From Fidelibacterota bacterium (GTDB lineage Bacteria > Pseudomonadota > Alphaproteobacteria > Rhodospirillales > Rhodospirillaceae), in assembly GCA_947476625.1 (NCBI GenBank), contig CANJRA010000001.1, forward strand, positions 310,001-374,000: a stretch of DNA of 64,000 nt, given 5' to 3'. The notes beneath the pieces were generated by a model. It was not told the origin of the DNA. It ran no database searches and saw only the letters and a program-made list of their open reading frames with translations. Shown here one piece after another: positions 38,373 to 46,830 of this stretch. The position numbers and the translations under genes were made by a program. Numbering within the stretch: the stretch's first letter is position 1; every line of letters begins with the position of its first letter.

Positions 38373-38960
38373 TCAATCGCGGATCGAATCGCCGGCGACA
38401 AGTTTGTCGATCTGGTCCTGGGTAAGACCTTCTCTGGGGTCTTCCTTGGCCGTCGAGCGCGGTCCGCCCTTGCCGCGTTTTTCCTCGCCCTCGGACATGA
38501 CTTCCGAACGGCGACGGCGGTCGGGGCCGAAGTAACCGCCGACATCGACGAACGGCCGCGGCCGTTCGATGACTTCACGGATCCGCAAGATCAGGCTCTT
38601 AGCGTTGAAAGGCTTGGCGACATATTCGGTGACGCCGGCGTTGCGCGCGGAGACGACGCGCTCGCGCCGGGTCTCGGAGGTGATCATGATGATCGGCGTG
38701 AACTTGAGGCTGCTCTTGTCGGCGCGTACCGTCTTCAGCAGTTCGACACCGCTCATCGGTTGCAGCAAAGCCTCGGTCAGCACGATATCGGGCGGCCAAC
38801 TGCGCATGATCGATAGCGCTTCGCCGCCGTGATGGGCTTCGTCGATGCGCTTGCAGCCCAGAGTCTCAAGAATGCTTTTGATCACGCGGCGCATGTAGGC
38901 GCGGTCATCCACGACCAGAAAGCTGATCGGTTTCAGGTAATCTGAAGTGGCTGATACCAT
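38373..38960 (-). CDS. CheY-like receiver protein with Glu at the phosphorylation site
   Basis: The 195-residue protein has a receiver domain (about 12-130) with acidic pair Asp18-Asp19, Thr94 and Lys116 (EYVAKPF). The tail carries YFGPDRRRRSE, a mark of a small alphaproteobacterial family. The phospho-acceptor position reads LTEALLQPMSG, so Glu63 replaces the Asp that relatives have in TDWxMEPMDG. Glu often mimics a phosphorylated Asp, so the protein may be locked on or phosphorylation-independent. The C-terminal part is charged and probably disordered. No DNA-binding domain is present. Confidence 0.88.
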   Translation of the reverse strand: MVSATSDYLKPISFLVVDDRAYMRRVIKSILETLGCKRIDEAHHGGEALSIMRSWPPDIVLTEALLQPMSGVELLKTVRADKSSLKFTPIIMITSETRRERVVSARNAGVTEYVAKPFNAKSLILRIREVIERPRPFVDVGGYFGPDRRRRSEVMSEGEEKRGKGGPRSTAKEDPREGLTQDQIDKLVAGDSIRD

Positions 38961-39120
38961 ATCGCCGCGCTCGTGCTTCCGCCGTGAGCCCGCGCCCCTT
39001 TTTTAAGGCATCTCGGCTCACCCCAACTTCGGGAAGGATATCCCCTAAAACTTAAGGTATTCTTTCCGTTGTGAAATTTATACCCGTTACAAACTACCTG
39101 CCTCAAGTAAGGACTCTGCG

Positions 39121-39786
39121 GTGAAAGCTGCCAAACCTGCTGCGAAACCCGCAGTTTCAAGCGTTTCGGGCAAATTACAGGCCCATGCGCCGCGGACCTG
39201 GCAGCGGATGCTGTCGGGACGGCGGTTGAATCTGATAGATCCGTCGCCGCTGGACATTGAGATCGCGGACATTGCCTTAGGCCTCTCGCGTAACACGCGC
39301 TGGAACGGCCAAACCCAGGGTTCTCACGGCTGGAGCGTGGCGCAGCATTCGGATCTGGTGGTGGATATCGTGCGCCGGCTGAAACCACGGGCCACGGCGC
39401 GCCTTTTGATGGCGGCCAAGCTGCACGACGCCTCGGAATATGTCACTCACGACCTGATAACGCCCTTCAAGGCCGTGATCGGCGATGTGTTCAAGGAAGT
39501 TGAGAACCGCCTGACCCGCGCGATTTATGTGCGTTTTGGCTTAGCGCCGGTGCTGGCGCCGGCCGACAAAGCCCTCATTAAAAAAGCCGACCTGATCGCC
39601 GCCGCGACCGAAGCAGTGCAATTGGCGGGCTTTACCGCCGCCGAGTGCCGGACGGTGCTCGACTTCACCGAAAAGCCGCTCAAGGATGTGACGCTGGTAC
39701 CGCTGCCGGTGGTGGAGGCCGAGAAGCGGTTTCTGGAAGGATTCCGCCAGCTCGAAAAAGCTATCGCGCTACAGGAACAGAAGTAG
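39121..39786 (+). CDS. HD-domain hydrolase (YfbR-like)
   Basis: The 221-residue protein has an HD metal-site arrangement: GWSVAQHSDLVVDIV with a His, KLHDASEYVTHDLITPFKAV with the HD pair and a second HD, and KKADLIAAATEA with a late Asp. The pattern fits YfbR/YedP-like 5'-nucleotidases or related phosphohydrolases. It starts at GTG 39121 after AAGGA. An N-terminal Lys/Ala-rich segment of about 20 residues is outside the family core. The DUF423 gene follows after 10 bases. Confidence 0.82.
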   Translation: MKAAKPAAKPAVSSVSGKLQAHAPRTWQRMLSGRRLNLIDPSPLDIEIADIALGLSRNTRWNGQTQGSHGWSVAQHSDLVVDIVRRLKPRATARLLMAAKLHDASEYVTHDLITPFKAVIGDVFKEVENRLTRAIYVRFGLAPVLAPADKALIKKADLIAAATEAVQLAGFTAAECRTVLDFTEKPLKDVTLVPLPVVEAEKRFLEGFRQLEKAIALQEQK

Positions 39787-39796
39787 GGAGATCGAT

Positions 39797-40210
39797 GTGA
39801 ATCCAAGCCGTTTTGCAATTGCGATGTATGCCTTCGGCGGCGTATCGGGGCTGATATCGGTGGCGCTGGCGGCGTTCACCTCGCACGGGCTGCTGCAGAT
39901 GGCGCCGACCGGAGATCAGGCGGTCACCTGGTTCAAAATCGGCACCGGTTTTCAGATGGATCATGTGCTCGGGCTGATCGCGATAACGGCAATCTCCGAG
40001 CACTTAGCCTTTGGACGGCCGCGTCAGTTGATGCGTATCGCGGCGGGGTTACTTGCTGCCGGATCGCTTTTGTTTCCGGCGGCGCTGTATTCGCTATCGT
40101 TTCACGGACCGTCGTTCTTCGCGCCGTGGGGCGGTTTTGCCGCCATGGGCGGATGGCTGCTGTTCGCCATCGGTGCGTTTATGACGTTGAAGAATAGAGC
40201 GGCGACGTAG
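39797..40210 (+). CDS. DUF423 membrane protein
   Basis: The 137-residue protein has four predicted membrane segments and family features such as GVSGLISVALAAFTSHGL, FQMDHVLGLIAI and PWGGFAAMGGWLLFAIGA. DUF423/YgdD proteins are small inner-membrane proteins with no settled function. GTG 39797 follows AGGGAGA. It shares a transcript with the HD gene and converges with the gene at 40214. Confidence 0.88.
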   Translation: MNPSRFAIAMYAFGGVSGLISVALAAFTSHGLLQMAPTGDQAVTWFKIGTGFQMDHVLGLIAITAISEHLAFGRPRQLMRIAAGLLAAGSLLFPAALYSLSFHGPSFFAPWGGFAAMGGWLLFAIGAFMTLKNRAAT

Positions 40211-40213
40211 CCG

Positions 40214-40855
40214 CTATTTCTTTACGCGCGGAATGATTTTTTTTGCGAGCGTTTCTTCCATCGTGCGCTGGATGGGCTTTTTCACAGGGTCTTGCAAGAA
40301 GACCGAAACGCCGACGCTGGTGGAATTTTGGCGTACGGCAGTGCCGTCGCCCCACCACACGGCCTGCTGACCAAGACCTTCCACAGCAATCGGTGCGGCG
40401 GGAATGATTTGGTGTTCGAAGGCTTCCTGGAAGCCATCGATGAATCTCTTGGCATCGTCAGGTGTCGGCCACGCCATCGCTTGAAGAATCACAAAGCGCA
40501 TGCCGCCCATGGGCAGGCTGCGATCGGGTGTTTTGTCGACGTCGGCCTTAAAGCGCCAGAAGCATGTGGAGGAATAGGTTCCCACCGGTGCCCGTGTGCC
40601 GTCGCCGACTTCGCCATCATCGCGGCGCTCGCCGGCCACGACTTCGGCGCCGGCAACTTCCGCGACTTCGCTGTCTTTCAACAAGGCGCAGGCATTGATG
40701 GGCGCATCTTTGGGCGCGGCAGCCATCTGCACGCCAGCATGCGGATTGGCCGCAGCCGCGTGGGCTGAATTATGTGCCTGGTCATAAGAGACGACCGCGA
40801 TACCCGCCAAGGCCACAACGGCTACAGCGCTCCAAGCTTTAATCGCGATCGACAT
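40214..40855 (-). CDS. Membrane-anchored or exported protein of unknown function
   Basis: The 213-residue protein has an N-terminal hydrophobic segment (AWSAVAVVALAGIAVVSY) and an Ala-rich linker. A globular part follows with two cysteines (INACALLKDSEVAEVAG; STCFWRF) and QEAFEHQIIPAAPIAVEGLG. The ACALLKDSEVAEV segment resembles the start of domains seen in periplasmic proteins with Cys-Leu-Leu motifs, but I cannot name a family. It converges with DUF423 and is divergent from the MazG-like gene. Confidence 0.7.
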   Translation of the reverse strand: MSIAIKAWSAVAVVALAGIAVVSYDQAHNSAHAAAANPHAGVQMAAAPKDAPINACALLKDSEVAEVAGAEVVAGERRDDGEVGDGTRAPVGTYSSTCFWRFKADVDKTPDRSLPMGGMRFVILQAMAWPTPDDAKRFIDGFQEAFEHQIIPAAPIAVEGLGQQAVWWGDGTAVRQNSTSVGVSVFLQDPVKKPIQRTMEETLAKKIIPRVKK

Positions 40856-40950
40856 ATTTCGTTTCTCCGAGGAAATCCCATTGTGTGTTTATGGTATAGG
40901 GCTAAACCGGCTTTGGATAAAGGCGGCTTTTGTAGCCATAAGAGGGAAAA

Positions 40951-41259
40951 GTGGGCATGACACTCGACGAATTCGGCGCCTGGGCAGAGACCATACAAAG
41001 CAAGGCGACGACGGGAGATCGCGACCGGATGTTGTCTTATCTCGGCACCGGTATCGCCAGCGAAGCCGGTGAAGTGGCCGCCGAAATCAAGAAGCTCTTG
41101 CGCGACGGAACGCTGGATGAAGACCGCCTCGCCGAAGAATTGGGCGACGTGATGTATCACTGGATTCGTTTGGTCACAACGCTGGGCCGCAAGCCCGAGG
41201 ACGTTCTTGCTGCAGCGCACACCAAGATCGATGCCAAGGTGAAAGCGCACCGCGGTTAA
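40951..41259 (+). CDS. MazG-like nucleotide pyrophosphohydrolase
   Basis: The 102-residue protein is a single MazG/all-alpha NTP pyrophosphatase domain: GIASEAGEVAAEIKKLL with the ExxE pair and LAEELGDVMYHWIRLV with the second ExxD pair, together binding magnesium. Enzymes of this size clean non-canonical or excess nucleotides. GTG 40951 has GAGGG 5 bases upstream; an ATG at 40957 is the alternative. It is a separate gene, converging with the MFS transporter. Confidence 0.88.
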   Translation: MGMTLDEFGAWAETIQSKATTGDRDRMLSYLGTGIASEAGEVAAEIKKLLRDGTLDEDRLAEELGDVMYHWIRLVTTLGRKPEDVLAAAHTKIDAKVKAHRG

Positions 41260-41268
41260 TAATGGCGG

Positions 41269-42561
41269 CTAATGATGTTCGGGCGCCGCCGCGTGCTGGC
41301 CGCGCCAGTTTATCGAGGCAATCGCGGCGGCCAAAAGACCGGCGGCCAATAACGGTCCGGTGAAACCGAAGATCGATGCCAGCGATCCAAGTCCAAGCGC
41401 GCCGAGCGCCGGACCAACGCGCGTGAGCGTGAACCAGATACTGAGCGTGCGGCCGCGCATGTGTTCCGCGGCCTCGGACTGCACAACGGTCTGCGAGCCC
41501 GCGCCTCCCATGACAAGCAGCATGCCATTGGCGGCAAGTATGATGAGCGCCAACCAAAAGATCTTGGTGACCGCAAAGGCCGCGAGCGATAGGCCGTTGA
41601 GCAAAACCGCCCATGCGACCAATATTGCTGTGCCAGAGCTACCTTTGCGTTGCGCGAGGAAGATGCTGCCGCAGACTGCACCGATGCCTTGCGCCGATGC
41701 AAGCGCGGCGAGCCCGCCGACACCGCGCGCGAATTCGTGATCGGCGATGCCCGCCAGAAAATCGGTCACCGGCCATGTCAGGACGCCGCTGACGGTGATC
41801 ATGAAGATCACCCAGCGCAGGCCGGGATGCCCAAAGGTGTAGCGCAGGCCCTCGGAGAAGTCCGTCCAGATGCCGCCGAATAATGATGCGTGCGCACTCG
41901 GCACGGCTTGATGCGGCGGCAGATTGAGTTTGACGAGCGCGGTAATCACAAAAAAATATGAAACGCCGTTCAGCAGAAAGGCATAGCCCGCGCCGAAAGC
42001 TGCAATCAACGCGCCCGCGACCGCTGGACCGATGATGCGCGAAAGGTTGAAGGTGAATGATGTCACCGCGATTGCGTGCCCGAGGTTTTCGCGCGGCACC
42101 AATGTCGGAACCAGCACCAAGCGTGCGGTTTGCATCATCGGTTGCAGCACGCCCGAAAATATTTGCAGGGCCAAAATGATCGCGGCTGTGATGTGACCGG
42201 AGATCGTGAGTCCGGCAAGCAACAACGCTTGGACCATCGCCAGCATCTGCCCGATCACCGCGATGCGACGGCGATCGAAGCGGTCGGCCATGACGCCGAT
42301 GATGGGCGCTAGAAAAACCGAGGGAATAAATTCGGCCATCGACACGGTGCCCAGCCACAGCGCCGAATGGGTCAGCTCCCACGTCAGCCAGCCCACAGCC
42401 ACCCGCTGCACCCAGGTGCCGACCATCGACAGGCTGTTCCCGGCAGTGAAGACGGCGAAGTTGCGGATACCCAGCGTTGCGCGCAGGGCTGAATGATCTA
42501 ACGTGATCGGCATGATGCCGCGCAGAATAGCCATCTCGCGCGGTCCCGCCAGAGTTTTCAT
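41269..42561 (-). CDS. MFS transporter
   Basis: The 430-residue protein has twelve hydrophobic segments and the MFS loop motif GVMADRFDRRRIAVIGQ between helices 2 and 3, then RIIGPAVAGALIAAFG and WAVLLNGLSLAAFAV. It belongs to the drug/metabolite exporter group often called enterobactin-exporter-like, but the substrate is unknown. The start may be internal: MPITLDHSALRATLGIRNF at ATG 42513 is the usual kind of beginning, and no clear ribosome site distinguishes the options. Confidence 0.88.
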   Translation of the reverse strand: MKTLAGPREMAILRGIMPITLDHSALRATLGIRNFAVFTAGNSLSMVGTWVQRVAVGWLTWELTHSALWLGTVSMAEFIPSVFLAPIIGVMADRFDRRRIAVIGQMLAMVQALLLAGLTISGHITAAIILALQIFSGVLQPMMQTARLVLVPTLVPRENLGHAIAVTSFTFNLSRIIGPAVAGALIAAFGAGYAFLLNGVSYFFVITALVKLNLPPHQAVPSAHASLFGGIWTDFSEGLRYTFGHPGLRWVIFMITVSGVLTWPVTDFLAGIADHEFARGVGGLAALASAQGIGAVCGSIFLAQRKGSSGTAILVAWAVLLNGLSLAAFAVTKIFWLALIILAANGMLLVMGGAGSQTVVQSEAAEHMRGRTLSIWFTLTRVGPALGALGLGSLASIFGFTGPLLAAGLLAAAIASINWRGQHAAAPEHH

Positions 42562-42650
42562 AAGCGGACGATTTGGCGCACGCAGGTAGTTGGTAAGCGG
42601 CAGATTTCCGGTTACAAGACGGGGGCAAGATTTAAGCGTGGACGGATTGC

Positions 42651-43043
42651 GTGGCTGACGTATTATTTCCCGATTATGTAATTGAACAATTGGCCGGTTT
42701 TGGCGGCGTCACGCTGCGGCGCATGTTCGGCGTCAGCGGGTTGTTCCGCGCCGGATTAATTTTCGGCCTGATCAGTGACGGCGAGCTTTATTTCAAGGCC
42801 GCCGACAGCAACCGTGCCGACTTCGAGGCCAAGAAATCGCAGCCCTTCACATACGAAACGCGTGGCCGCAAAATCGCCACGTCCTACTGGCGCGTGCCGG
42901 AAGATGTAATCGAGGATGCTGGTGAGCTAACGTCATGGGCCACTAAGTCCTACGACGTCGCCCTGAAAAGCCGCAAAGCTGAAAGCACCAAACCCCAGCG
43001 CCGCCGGCGTGGACCGGTGCCGACCGCACGGCATAGACGGTAG
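42651..43043 (+). CDS. TfoX/Sxy N-terminal domain protein
   Basis: The 130-residue protein has the TfoX N-domain: QLAGFGGVTLRRMFGVSGLF, LIFGLISDGELYFKAADSNR and SYWRVPEDVIEDAGELTSWA. Full Sxy/TfoX regulates competence in gammaproteobacteria; stand-alone N-domain proteins have no proven role. The C-terminus is very basic (KAESTKPQRRRRGPVPTARH). GTG 42651 is the start in this frame. Confidence 0.85.
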   Translation: MADVLFPDYVIEQLAGFGGVTLRRMFGVSGLFRAGLIFGLISDGELYFKAADSNRADFEAKKSQPFTYETRGRKIATSYWRVPEDVIEDAGELTSWATKSYDVALKSRKAESTKPQRRRRGPVPTARHRR

Positions 43044-43044
43044 T

Positions 43045-43284
43045 CTACTTACTATCTTCGTTGATCAGGTCGCGCATGGCGCGCACGATTTGTTCGCGCA
43101 TCTGCGGGTCGTCCATGGCGGCGGAGAGCTTGGCGCGGATCTTGTCGACGTTGCGCGCGGCGCGTTTCTCAAAGACGGTTTCAACTGAAATCACGGTCGC
43201 GGGGCTTTTTGAAGCCGGCGTTTTTTTGCCGTCTTTGGCTTTGTTCTTGCCTTTGTCTTTTCCGGATTTCACGGCTCGGGCCAC
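43045..43284 (-). CDS. Small Lys-rich protein
   Basis: The 79-residue protein has a Lys/Ser/Ala-rich N-terminal half (KSGKDKGKNKAKDGKK) and a helical C-terminal half (DKIRAKLSAAMDDPQMREQI). The family is not recognised. Its start overlaps the small membrane-protein gene by 16 bases, so it depends on that transcript. The charge bias suggests nucleic-acid or membrane-surface contact, but nothing more specific can be said. Confidence 0.5.
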   Translation of the reverse strand: MARAVKSGKDKGKNKAKDGKKTPASKSPATVISVETVFEKRAARNVDKIRAKLSAAMDDPQMREQIVRAMRDLINEDSK

Positions 43285-43532
43285 TCCGCGGCGTTGCGCT
43301 CTGCCATGGGTTCACGGTAGGGCCCGCGATAAGGCTTCACGCGCGTGACGACAATGCAAAATATCAAATGGCTGATGCCGAAGCATAACAGCACCGGCCA
43401 CGGCGGAATGCCGTGAAAGAACAAGGTCGCGATCACCGTCAGGATGGTAAAGACGCCCACGGTCATCCACACAATGACCCGCGCACGGTTCATCACGCTG
43501 CCTTGAAGGTGGGGCCGGTAAGGTCTGGGCAT
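43269..43532 (-). CDS. Small membrane protein
   Basis: The protein has 87 residues, or 74 if it starts at the internal ATG 43493 (MNRARVIVWMTVGVFTIL), which has AAGG in front. Two hydrophobic helices (about 18-38 and 45-65) and a charged tail (VKPYRGPYREPMAERN) are seen. The family is not recognised. The region between the start and the isochorismatase gene is about 80 bases, so its promoter is close. Confidence 0.55.
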   Translation of the reverse strand: MPRPYRPHLQGSVMNRARVIVWMTVGVFTILTVIATLFFHGIPPWPVLLCFGISHLIFCIVVTRVKPYRGPYREPMAERNAAEWPEP

Positions 43533-43612
43533 GGATGTTACTGTACCCGCCTGTTGTGATGATGCAACGACGAGGTTAAGGTTTAGGCCGCTAAATAGTC
43601 TGGGAAGCCGCC

Positions 43613-44164
43613 ATGCTCTTAAAAGCCGAAACGAGTCAGGTGCTTGTGATCGATGTGCAGGAGCGGCTGGTACCCGCCATGCATGAGGGCGAGCGTATGG
43701 TGGAAAAATGCGCCGTGCTGATGCAGGCCGCGCACCGGTTATCGATTCCGGTGACGGTGTCGGAGCAGTACCGCAAAGGCCTCGGCGCCACTGTTACGCG
43801 GCTTGACAATGTCAAAGGCGATGCGCCGGTGATGGAGAAAATGCATTTCTCCTGTGCCGCCGATCCGGCGATGGGCGCGCATGTGCGCGGTCTTGCACAG
43901 AGCGGCAAGAATCAGTTGTTGATCTGCGGCATCGAAGCGCATGTCTGCGTCGGGCAAAGCGCGCTAGAATTCAAAGGTATGGGCTTGGATGTCTTTGTTA
44001 GCATTGATGCCGTGACCGCGCGCGCGCCTGAAAGCGTTGCCGTCGCCACCGAGCGCATGCGCGCGGCAGGCATCTCGATTGTGACGACGGAAGCGGCGCT
44101 GTTCGAATGGCTCCATATCGCGGGCACGCCCGCGTTCAAGGACCTCTCGAAGCTTATAAAATAG
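43613..44164 (+). CDS. Isochorismatase-family cysteine hydrolase
   Basis: The 183-residue hydrolase has the catalytic triad Asp14 (VLVIDVQERL), Lys76 (VMEKMHFS) and Cys112 (CGIEAHVCVGQSA), with the non-prolyl cis-peptide region before the Cys. The fold is like YcaC or nicotinamidase; the real substrate is unknown. ATG 43613 follows GGGAAG. It converges with the threonine dehydratase gene, 3 bases apart. Confidence 0.9.
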   Translation: MLLKAETSQVLVIDVQERLVPAMHEGERMVEKCAVLMQAAHRLSIPVTVSEQYRKGLGATVTRLDNVKGDAPVMEKMHFSCAADPAMGAHVRGLAQSGKNQLLICGIEAHVCVGQSALEFKGMGLDVFVSIDAVTARAPESVAVATERMRAAGISIVTTEAALFEWLHIAGTPAFKDLSKLIK

Positions 44165-44167
44165 GAA

Positions 44168-45397
44168 TCACGTCTCGTTCGGATCGCGGATCACGAGCGT
44201 AAAACCTGCATCGCGAATTTGGTCCATGACTTGACGGGCATGCGCCTGATCACGCGTTTCGATGGTGATGGCGAGGCGCGCGGCATTGGCCGACAAATCC
44301 AGAGCGAAGCGGCCGTGATTGATCTCAAGCACGTTGGCGCCCAATTCGGCGCAGATACCGGCGATGGTGTGCAACGAGCCGGGCTTATCGGGCATTTCGA
44401 TGGCCAGCGTTAACACCTGACCGCCGCGTACGAGATCGCGCATCAATACAGACGACAGCATGCGTGCATCGATGTTGCCGCCACACAACACCAACCCGAC
44501 TTTGCGGCCTTTAAATTTCTCGGGATGTTCCAACACAGCCGCGAGCGGCGCGGCGCCCGCACCTTCGGCGACGGTTTTCACCGACGTAGCATAGATGCTG
44601 ATGGCACGCTCGAGACTGGTTTCGGTGACTGTCAAAGTTTCTTTCACCAGTTCCTTGACGATCGGGATAGAGATTTGACCGACGTCGCGCACGGCGATGC
44701 CTTCGGCGATGGTGGCGCCGGCGCAAGGGCGATTGCCGCCCGTCTGCGCGTTGATCATGGACGGATAAAGCTCAGATTCGACACCGATGAGTTCGACGCT
44801 GGGCTTTAGGGCTTTCGCGGCAAGGGAGATGCCGGCGATGAGGCCGCCGCCGCCGACGGGCACGACGATGACATCAAGCTCGGGCACCTGTTCCAGGATC
44901 TCAAAACCGATGACACCCTGGCCGGAGATCACTTCCGCGTCGTCATAGGGATGGATCAGCGTATAGCCGTGTTCCTTTGCCATCTGTTGCGTCACGGCGG
45001 AGCATTCGGTGAAGTTCTCGCCGGCCAGCACGACCTTGGCGCCGTATTCGGCGGTCTTGCGGCTTTTATTGAAGGGCGTGCCTTTCGGCATAACAATAAT
45101 CGCCGGGATGCCGAGGCGCTTGGCGTGGAATGCAACACCTTGCGCGTGATTGCCCGCTGACATGGCGATGACGCCGGCTTTTTTCTGCTCTTCGGTCAGC
45201 GTCGTCAGCTTGGCAATGGCGCCGCGCGATTTGAACGAACCGGTGTGCTGCATGTTCTCGTATTTGACGAAAGCTTCGCAGCCCAGCATTTGCGAAAGCG
45301 CGGGACGATTGAGCGTCGGTGTGACGATGAATTGACCTTGGGTGCGTTCGCGTGCGGCGCGGACGGTATCGGCGGTCAGGGTGGGTGTGGACGTCAT
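44168..45397 (-). CDS. ilvA: PLP-dependent threonine ammonia-lyase with C-terminal ACT domain
   Basis: The 409-residue enzyme has PLP Lys56 in HTGSFKSRGAIAKL, the phosphate-binding VPVGGGGLIAGISLAAKA and a C-terminal ACT-like domain (VLTLAIEMPDKPGSLHTIAG). It deaminates threonine to 2-oxobutanoate, either for isoleucine synthesis or catabolism; the single ACT domain and the about 400-residue length fit the shorter ilvA/tdcB-like group. A stem-loop (45451-45473) with no T-run lies in the upstream region. Confidence 0.92.
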   Translation of the reverse strand: MTSTPTLTADTVRAARERTQGQFIVTPTLNRPALSQMLGCEAFVKYENMQHTGSFKSRGAIAKLTTLTEEQKKAGVIAMSAGNHAQGVAFHAKRLGIPAIIVMPKGTPFNKSRKTAEYGAKVVLAGENFTECSAVTQQMAKEHGYTLIHPYDDAEVISGQGVIGFEILEQVPELDVIVVPVGGGGLIAGISLAAKALKPSVELIGVESELYPSMINAQTGGNRPCAGATIAEGIAVRDVGQISIPIVKELVKETLTVTETSLERAISIYATSVKTVAEGAGAAPLAAVLEHPEKFKGRKVGLVLCGGNIDARMLSSVLMRDLVRGGQVLTLAIEMPDKPGSLHTIAGICAELGANVLEINHGRFALDLSANAARLAITIETRDQAHARQVMDQIRDAGFTLVIRDPNET

Positions 45398-45593
45398 GAT
45401 GGTCGGATCCTCAGAAGAGTGTAAGCAAACGAATGACGAAAGGCAGATATCCCGGACTCTTTAGAGAGCCGGGGCCATAATTCGTTCGCTGATGATCCGC
45501 TGTGTCGTCATGCCCGGCTGCATATCAGGTCCGGCGGGCCCGGGCAAGACGCCGGGCAAGATGTTGAGGTGGAAAACCCAGGAAATCCGCTGT

Positions 45594-45725
45594 TTACTTG
45601 CCGTTAAGTTCCAGCATCACAGCGCGCGGATCGGGCGGCGGCGCGGGGGCTTCGACGGGTACGGCAAGGACGACGACGCCGAGGAAAACCAGCGCGATAA
45701 AGAAATAAATCAGGATCATTTGCAT
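45594..45725 (-). CDS. Possible 43-residue single-span membrane protein
   Basis: From ATG 45725 the frame reads MQMILIYFFIALVFLGVVVL and then a Pro/Ala-rich segment ending MLELNGK. One transmembrane helix followed by a PAPPP motif is typical of genuine small membrane proteins. It begins 5 bases after the stop of the glycosyltransferase remnant, so it would have been translated with that gene. If its promoter lay upstream of the deleted part, it may now be unexpressed. Confidence 0.5.
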   Translation of the reverse strand: MQMILIYFFIALVFLGVVVLAVPVEAPAPPPDPRAVMLELNGK

Positions 45726-45730
45726 CGTCG

Positions 45731-45880
45731 TTACTCTGGTTTATTCAGCATCGCCGACAGCACGCGCATGGCGGTGGGCTTCGGTGCGTAATGCTGCACG
45801 GCCCAGGCACGGCCTTGTTCGGCGATGGCGGGCCATTCTTTTTCACGGTCGAGCATTTCCTCGACCGCGCCGGTGCATCT
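45731..45880 (-). pseudogene. Remnant of a glycosyltransferase C-terminus
   Basis: About 47 residues remain, including EEMLDREKEWPAIAEQGRAW and then AVQHYAPKPTAMRVLSAML, ending at TAA 45733. The run of acidic/basic helix, HYAPK and C-terminal helix is the usual end of a GT4-type enzyme. No start, catalytic motif or sugar-donor site is left. The upstream edge joins directly to the plus-strand remnant at about 45881. Confidence 0.6.
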
Positions 45881-46164
45881 GTGTCGATCCCCGCCATTCG
45901 GATCGCGTCGCCGTGGCGGTATCGTGCGGCGGCGTTACGCTCAGCGAAGACGGCGGCAAGACGTTTGATGTTTTGCGCAAAGGGTTGCCGCAAGAAAATG
46001 CATTTGACCTGATCTATCGCCACGCGCTGGTGGTCGATGAAACCGGCCAGCGCCTTGCCATGGGATCGACGACGGGTTCGGTGTGGACGTCGGATGATAG
46101 CGGCGAGGCGTGGACACTGCTATCGGCACACCTGCCGCCGGTGGCGGCGCTGCGGCTGGCTTAG
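45881..46164 (+). pseudogene. Remnant of a BNR/sialidase-repeat protein C-terminus
   Basis: The plus frame from 45883 reads VDPRHSDRVAVAVSCGGVTL, then [46 protein letters not shown] and [13 protein letters not shown] before TAG at 46162. SxDGGxTW/SxDxGxxW boxes and the YRHALVVD region mark the last blades of a BNR-type beta-propeller, as in exo-alpha-sialidase-annotated proteins. The N-terminal blades are missing. The remnant is fused, with nothing between, to a divergent glycosyltransferase tail. Confidence 0.65.
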
Positions 46165-46805
46165 GCAGCGGTGAACGCCGGGCAAACGACGTCGGTGCCG
46201 CCGTGGCCGCAATAGCCGCCGGGGTTCTTGGCGAGATATTGCTGGTGATAGTCCTCGGCGTAATAGAACGGCGGCGCATCAATGACTTCAGTGGTGATGG
46301 CGCCGTAACCTTCTTTGCCCAAGGCTTTTTCATAAGCGGCCTTTGAGGCGAGCGCGGCTTTGCGTTGGGCGTCGCTGTAAACATAAATGCCGGAGCGGTA
46401 CTGCGTGCCGACGTCGTTGCCTTGGCGCGTGCCTTGCGTGGGGTCGTGGCCTTCCCAGAATTTTTTTAGCAATGTTTCAAAGCTGACCTGTTTCGGATCG
46501 AAGTGCACGCGTACGACTTCGTTATGACCGGTCATGCCGCTGCAGACTTCGCGGTACGTGGCGTTGGGTGTCAGGCCACCCGCATAACCCGCCTGCGTCG
46601 AATAGACCCCGGGAATCTGCCAGAACAATTTCTCTACGCCCCAGAAGCAGCCGAGGCCGAACATCGCGGTTTCCAGACCGTCGGGGAATGGCCCCTTCAA
46701 GCGGTTGCCGTTGACGAAATGCGTCTCCGGCACCGGCATGGCATCGGCGCGGCCGGGGAGGGCTTCGGCGGCGGTGGGCATTTTGGCTTTGGAGAAGAAC
46801 AACAT
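46161..46805 (-). CDS. msrA: Peptide-methionine (S)-S-oxide reductase MsrA
   Basis: The 214-residue enzyme repairs oxidised methionine. The active-site motif GLGCFWGVE gives catalytic Cys53. [32 protein letters not shown] and [15 protein letters not shown] follow in order. The C-terminus includes GYCGHGG with a possible resolving Cys. There is no signal peptide, so it is cytoplasmic. Its stop overlaps the plus-strand remnant by 4 bases. Confidence 0.96.
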   Translation of the reverse strand: MLFFSKAKMPTAAEALPGRADAMPVPETHFVNGNRLKGPFPDGLETAMFGLGCFWGVEKLFWQIPGVYSTQAGYAGGLTPNATYREVCSGMTGHNEVVRVHFDPKQVSFETLLKKFWEGHDPTQGTRQGNDVGTQYRSGIYVYSDAQRKAALASKAAYEKALGKEGYGAITTEVIDAPPFYYAEDYHQQYLAKNPGGYCGHGGTDVVCPAFTAA

Positions 46806-46830
46806 CGTGATTTTCCCCTGCTAAGAAGAT

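Noticed and set aside
45451-45473. Attenuator in the ilvA leader
   Set aside because: The stem CCCGG-CTCT/AGAG-CCGGG has no T-run, and no leader peptide with Ile or Thr codons was seen.
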